Part shown: positions 32,917 to 36,630 of the stretch, in pieces
Layout of the letters: each line of letters begins with the position of its first letter
How positions within the stretch are numbered: position 1 is the first letter of the stretch
Source: Flavobacteriales bacterium UBA720
Lineage (GTDB): Bacteria; Bacteroidota; Bacteroidia; Flavobacteriales; Weeksellaceae
NCBI GenBank assembly: GCA_002297505.1
Contig: DBLQ01000097.1
Span: forward strand, 1 to 36,630
Direction: 5' to 3'
DNA length: 36,630 nt
Translations under genes and position numbers: made by a program
Notes under the pieces: generated by a model
What the model saw: only the letters and a program-made list of their open reading frames with translations
Databases searched by the model: none
What the model was told of the DNA's origin: nothing

Positions 32917-34551
32917 TTATTGATTCAAAGTTTTTTGCAGATTGATAGCATCCTGGTAAGTTGGATCATACTCCAATGACTTAGCTACATCCTGCTTTGC
33001 TTTCTCCTTATTCGTATCCTTTTCCATGAAAGCAATGAAATAATAGGCATAACCTAAACTCTGCTTACTAGCTTCCACCTCTGCAGGTTTGGTTTTAGCA
33101 ATAAATGTTTCGTAGGATGACTTTGCCATATCGTTATTACCAGCCTGCTGGTAGGCATATCCCTGGCTGTAGTAAGCCGGTGCCCAGTCTGGTAAAGCTG
33201 ATGACATCTTGCTCCACGTCAGTATTGCACCATTCCAGTTTTGAACATTCTGATATTCCTGTGCCAACTTGTAAAGTGAGTCGGTATCCTGCGGATTGGC
33301 AGCAACTTTGGTTTTAAGCGCTTCAATCGTAGCATTGGTTGGTCCCTGATTAGCCGATGCGGTGCTAATTCCACCTTTAATTTTCGCTAATTCTTCGTCC
33401 CATTTCAAAGTTTCGTCCTTCGCAGCTTTCGCAATTGCTACCTTCTGCTGGGCGATAGCTTCCAACTGGGCTTTAACAGCAGCATCTTTTTCAGTTTTAG
33501 CCATTCCTGCCGCAATCAGACCCTGAAGCCCTTCATCCGAAGCCTGAACTCTGCTTTTCTCAGCCTGAGAAAGGAAAGTATCCATATTCTGTTTAGCTCC
33601 CGCATAATCACCATCTCCGTACAGAATGTAAGCTCTTAACTTGTACTTGATCGGATCATTAACTTTATCAAAAACCTCGTCCAGCGTTTTCTTTGCATTG
33701 GCATAATCCTCATTGGTAAAGTACAGCTTTGCGATTTCCAATTTAGTATAAGGATCATCATCCGCATATTTGGTATAGTTAATCAAGTTCTGCGTTGCTT
33801 CAGCGTTTTTCTGATACTTGATATTGAAACCAGCTAACGCTTTATATGCCGGCGCGTAAGTCGGATCGACTGCAATCGCTTTATCGATATTCTCCTTCGC
33901 TTGCTGCCATTGCTGGGCAGCAATCCATAATGTTCCTTTTCTAGTAAATACGGAAGCTTTATTTTTGGCTACCGCTTCAGCTTTATCATAAGCAGACATG
34001 GCATTACCCGGATCTTTCTTCAGTCTGTAAGCGTCACCTAATGAGTAATAATAGTTCGCCGGAACGCCTCCTTTTTGGGCCTTCTCAATTGCTTTATTAA
34101 GGTATGTGATAGCCAAATCCGGTGAACTGTTTTTTTCAAACAATGTCAATGCTTCACCTGCACGGAAAAGTACTTCTGCATCCTTTTCTCTGGAATCCTT
34201 CACAATCTGCTGAATCTCCGCAATAGCAGATTTATCACCTTTTCCAAGTTTAACGGAAGCCAAACCTATCTTATTAAGATAACTTTTTGAATCCACTGCT
34301 AGACCTTTGTTGAAACTATCCTGAGCTTCTGTGAAGTTAGGATCAAATTGTGTAAGATATGTATTACCTAAGTAGAAATAGTTATTTGCATCCTTAGGAT
34401 TTTGGTTGATTAAATCGGTATAGTTTTGTTTAGCCTTAGCATACTTCTGGCTGTCTACATAATTGATTCCATCTTGAACGCTCTGTCCAAAAGTCAGGTT
34501 CATAAAGAAACCTGCAGCTGCAGTTAAAGCAATTTTCTTCGTTAAATTCAT
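32917..34551 (-). CDS. Exported TPR-repeat protein
   Basis: The 544-aa precursor (ATG at 34551; an ATG six codons earlier at 34569 is also possible) has a signal peptide ending TFG-Q. The mature protein is a series of TPR helical pairs, for example DANNYFYLGNTYLTQFDPNF, NYYYSLGDAYRLKKDPGNAM and APAYYSQGYAYQQAGNNDMA, interrupted by a charged coiled stretch around residues 360-390 (AQLEAIAQQKVAIAKAAKDE). Such periplasmic TPR proteins act as scaffolds. Its position at the end of the TonB - PstS-like cluster recurs in flavobacteria, so a role in energy-dependent outer-membrane transport or its assembly is a fair inference. Confidence 0.88.
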   Translation of the reverse strand: MNLTKKIALTAAAGFFMNLTFGQSVQDGINYVDSQKYAKAKQNYTDLINQNPKDANNYFYLGNTYLTQFDPNFTEAQDSFNKGLAVDSKSYLNKIGLASVKLGKGDKSAIAEIQQIVKDSREKDAEVLFRAGEALTLFEKNSSPDLAITYLNKAIEKAQKGGVPANYYYSLGDAYRLKKDPGNAMSAYDKAEAVAKNKASVFTRKGTLWIAAQQWQQAKENIDKAIAVDPTYAPAYKALAGFNIKYQKNAEATQNLINYTKYADDDPYTKLEIAKLYFTNEDYANAKKTLDEVFDKVNDPIKYKLRAYILYGDGDYAGAKQNMDTFLSQAEKSRVQASDEGLQGLIAAGMAKTEKDAAVKAQLEAIAQQKVAIAKAAKDETLKWDEELAKIKGGISTASANQGPTNATIEALKTKVAANPQDTDSLYKLAQEYQNVQNWNGAILTWSKMSSALPDWAPAYYSQGYAYQQAGNNDMAKSSYETFIAKTKPAEVEASKQSLGYAYYFIAFMEKDTNKEKAKQDVAKSLEYDPTYQDAINLQKTLNQ

Positions 34552-34669
34552 TATATATTTTGTTTTCATTATTCTTTCTATTCAATTCAAAACGCTGGAA
34601 TGAAACACAATATTCAGACCATTTTTTCGTAAAAAAAAGTTTTTAAAGTTAAAAATTTATTAAAGTTTA

Positions 34670-35539
34670 TCAGCGCATCTGGACTTCACGCCTGTAGATG
34701 TTATAAGGTTGCAAACCTTCTTTCTCCACCACAATTTGCCCAAGTTGCGTGCAAGAGAAACGGATGAAGCCATTTCCCAAACCATAATAACCTTCGTTGG
34801 TGAGAAAATACAAAACCCTTGTAAACGGATACGTCATTTCCTTAAGATTTGTAAGTGATGGTTCATAAGTTTTGTTATCCTTGATGACTTTGAGAATTTT
34901 TACCTCATCCCGCAGTTTCTGTGCCTCCTTGCCAAATGGCCTGCTGATGGTGTTATAACTGATTACTCCGATTTTATCCGGGTACTTATTCAATTGTTCT
35001 ACCACATTCTCATTACCGTTGATAATGGAAAATTTAAGCTCTGAAGGTTTTTTGTTAAACTTCTGAGCCACAAAGTTGAGATTGCTGGAGTTGGTGCCGT
35101 CGAAAATAAGACGCTTGTCCTCGGAGAATAAATCTTTGTACAGCTCTTCCATTGAAATAGATTCCATAGGAGAGTTTTTAGGAACCACAAACAAGACCGC
35201 ATCTGCCGCAAATCTGGCAGGCTGCCATGGCAAATCAATCTTCTTATCAAACGTCTCCTTTTCTTTAGCCGTTAGCTCTCTTGATAGTACAACTACCCGA
35301 ACTTTACGTTCGAAAAAATCCAGCAGTGCCAGATCTTCTTTTTTGACAACAAGATGGATTTTCGTCTGAGGATTCAGAGCCATGTATCGTTCCGTCAGTG
35401 CTTCTGTTACACTTTTGAAAGACTCGTCCACTTCTATGGTGATTTCACCTTTATTAGGATGATCCAGTTCCGGCTTGTTATCTTTCGAACATGACGCGAA
35501 GACCACACCGACAAATATCATTAAAAATATATTTTTCAT
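34670..35539 (-). CDS. PstS-like substrate-binding lipoprotein
   Basis: The 289-aa lipoprotein precursor has a lipobox VFASC (Cys17), followed by SKDNKPELD. The mature part has the PstS-type fold (PBP-like 2): ITIEVDESFKSVTEALTERY, the phosphate-loop-like segment VVVLSRELTAKE, FAADAVLFVVPKNSPMESIS, FDGTNSSN and the C-terminal YFLTNEGYYGLGNGFIRF. Phosphate-binding Ser/Thr/Arg residues are only partly preserved by eye, and no pstCAB genes lie nearby, so the ligand is uncertain. It begins directly at the stop of the small membrane-protein gene and lies in a TonB - TPR cluster common in flavobacteria. Confidence 0.87.
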   Translation of the reverse strand: MKNIFLMIFVGVVFASCSKDNKPELDHPNKGEITIEVDESFKSVTEALTERYMALNPQTKIHLVVKKEDLALLDFFERKVRVVVLSRELTAKEKETFDKKIDLPWQPARFAADAVLFVVPKNSPMESISMEELYKDLFSEDKRLIFDGTNSSNLNFVAQKFNKKPSELKFSIINGNENVVEQLNKYPDKIGVISYNTISRPFGKEAQKLRDEVKILKVIKDNKTYEPSLTNLKEMTYPFTRVLYFLTNEGYYGLGNGFIRFSCTQLGQIVVEKEGLQPYNIYRREVQMR

Positions 35540-35725
35540 TTACTCTTTATTCTTTAACCTGATGACTGCTCTGGAAATTCTGAAGATGCCGTACAAAATC
35601 AGTAAAGCACCAAGTGGATAAGCCACGTTAGGCTCCAGAACGATGATAAAAAATTTGTAGAGGATAACCACGACGCCTAGAACAATATAGAACAGACCGG
35701 TTACAAGGGATAGCCAATTAAACAT
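35540..35725 (-). CDS. Small two-helix membrane protein
   Basis: The 61-aa protein (ATG at 35725; also possible two codons upstream at 35731) has two transmembrane helices: LVTGLFYIVLGVVVILYKF and VAYPLGALLILYGIFRI, and ends in a charged tail (RAVIRLKNKE). No function is known to me. Its stop codon abuts the start of the PstS-like gene (TAAATG), so they are coupled. A TAGATTTG box on the minus strand (35729-35736) lies right before the start, after the tonB terminator, so the gene may head a separate, nearly leaderless transcript. Confidence 0.75.
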   Translation of the reverse strand: MFNWLSLVTGLFYIVLGVVVILYKFFIIVLEPNVAYPLGALLILYGIFRISRAVIRLKNKE

Positions 35726-35741
35726 ATACAAATCTAATAAA

Positions 35742-35772
35742 AAAAGAGAAGTTATAAAAACTTCTCTTTTAT
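35742..35772 (-). terminator. Terminator after tonB
   Basis: AAAAGAGAAGTT and AACTTCTCTTTT are perfect arms around five bases, 24 bases beyond the tonB stop. Downstream genes could still receive read-through. Confidence 0.9.
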
Positions 35773-35795
35773 ATAAAATGTTATCATTAAGATCC

Positions 35796-36626
35796 TTATT
35801 GGAAATTCATGGTAACCGGGAATCTAAATCTGGATCTTACCGGCTGTCCATTAACCTTACCTGGCGTCCATTTGGTTCTGATACCTTTCACCGTTGCTTC
35901 TGCTTCTCTGTTGAAGTCTGCGTTAGGACCTGTTGCCTTAACCTGAGTTAATGAACCATCCTTTTCTACAACGAAAGTCACTTCAGTTTTAAGAGTTCCC
36001 TCTCCTTCAAGACTTCCGGAATCAAAATTATTACTGAATTTCGTTCTAAAAGAGTTGATACCTCCAGGATATTCAGCAGACTGATCTACTGACTCGTATA
36101 CCTCGTTGGTCACCGGCTTAACTTCTGCGGTGGTAGATTTACCAGTAGAAGGTGGCGGTGGTGGCGGCGTATACGCAGGAGTCTTAACACCTTCCTGTGC
36201 TACCAGACCTGTGGTGGTCTCCAATTGCTTTGTGATTGGCGGCGGTGGTGTCTCAATTTTCGGAGCTCTCTTAGGCTCAGGAACTACGTTCTGAATAACC
36301 TCCTGCTTTTCCTCCTCCTTTGGTGGCGGTGGTGGCGGTGGTTCTTCTTCTTTCGGCTGCTCAATGATTGGCTGCTCGTCCAGGATCTCTACCAACTTGG
36401 CATCAACTTCAGTTTTATCCTTCTCGTTCATTTGCTGGATCTTCATATAAATGAAGGGTGACAATGAAACGACAAGAAAAACTGCAGTACCAATCAGGAA
36501 AGATTTGGTAAGCATTTTCGGATAGGTGTGTCTCAAATCGTACGCACCATATTCCTTATTTCTATGTTCAAATACAATCTCATCCAAAGTAAGATCAGAG
36601 TTGTACTTCAAATTTTCGTCTGCCAT
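35796..36626 (-). CDS. tonB: TonB energy transducer
   Basis: The 276-aa protein has a 42-residue cytosolic N-terminus, including FEHRNKEYGAYDLRHTYPKM (a segment characteristic of Bacteroidota TonB), one transmembrane helix (about 43-62), a proline-rich periplasmic spacer with runs of P and E (about 85-160), and a TonB_C domain (about 190-276) ending VRSRFRFPVTMNFQ. It couples the proton gradient, through ExbB-ExbD, to TonB-dependent outer-membrane transporters. ExbB/ExbD genes would be expected beyond the right edge, just upstream. The start is the ATG at 36626; only 4 bases remain in the window. Confidence 0.95.
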   Translation of the reverse strand: MADENLKYNSDLTLDEIVFEHRNKEYGAYDLRHTYPKMLTKSFLIGTAVFLVVSLSPFIYMKIQQMNEKDKTEVDAKLVEILDEQPIIEQPKEEEPPPPPPPKEEEKQEVIQNVVPEPKRAPKIETPPPPITKQLETTTGLVAQEGVKTPAYTPPPPPPSTGKSTTAEVKPVTNEVYESVDQSAEYPGGINSFRTKFSNNFDSGSLEGEGTLKTEVTFVVEKDGSLTQVKATGPNADFNREAEATVKGIRTKWTPGKVNGQPVRSRFRFPVTMNFQ

Positions 36627-36630
36627 TTTT

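Overview
The window looks like chromosome from a member of the Bacteroidota, most likely a Chryseobacterium-like flavobacterium (Weeksellaceae). Evidence: AT-rich intergenic DNA, near absence of Shine-Dalgarno sequences, repeated promoter-like TAnnTTTG boxes, a flavobacterial-type arginine decarboxylase, DPP IV-type S9 peptidase and BshB1, a TonB gene followed by PstS-like and TPR genes, and dispersed copies of a repeat with the core CTGAGCGGAGTCGAAG. No phage, IS transposase, CRISPR array or plasmid functions were seen. Most genes are housekeeping, but several intergenic regions carry unusual repeats.

Layout. 1-5.1 kb: 3' end of an acyl-CoA carboxylase beta subunit; an operon of DUF2089, PH-domain, Yip1-like and serine hydrolase genes, the last split by a one-base frameshift; then a divergent HxlR regulator/nitroreductase pair with palindromes between them. 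5.1-8.7 kb (minus strand): arginine decarboxylase, thiamine diphosphokinase, an AT-rich unknown gene and cobalamin adenosyltransferase, followed by a MITE-like inverted-repeat element. 8.7-14.8 kb: ABC exporter, WYL regulator flanked by two copies of a REP-like element, DinB protein, MORN protein, LptB, and a TrmH-type RNA methyltransferase behind a composite repeat region.

14.8-17.3 kb is the most interesting part. Two small paralogous lipoproteins, resembling Braun's Lpp in mature length, heptad pattern and C-terminal lysine, flank a two-gene operon: a single-pass membrane protein with a sizeable cytosolic domain, and a lipoprotein. Both small lipoprotein genes carry a TTGTAAA/TTTACAA palindrome about 55-60 bp upstream of their -7 boxes. 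One of these palindromes also overlaps the predicted start of transcription of the middle operon. This could be an undescribed envelope-homeostasis module.

17.3-29.7 kb: 5-formyl-THF cyclo-ligase, a TrhO tRNA hydroxylase with an extra C-terminal beta-barrel, a 20-unit 21-bp minisatellite, a DPP IV-type peptidase, a ParE-type toxin/antitoxin pair, three POT-family peptide transporters (the middle one AT-rich) with a GNAT gene among them, and a thioredoxin-like protein that has lost one active-site cysteine. The peptidase and transporters fit a lifestyle of protein degradation and di-/tripeptide uptake. 29.7-36.6 kb: RecG, tRNA-His, BshB1, then a minus-strand TonB - small membrane protein - PstS-like lipoprotein - TPR cluster running in from the right edge. 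All identifications are by reading the sequence; no database search was run.
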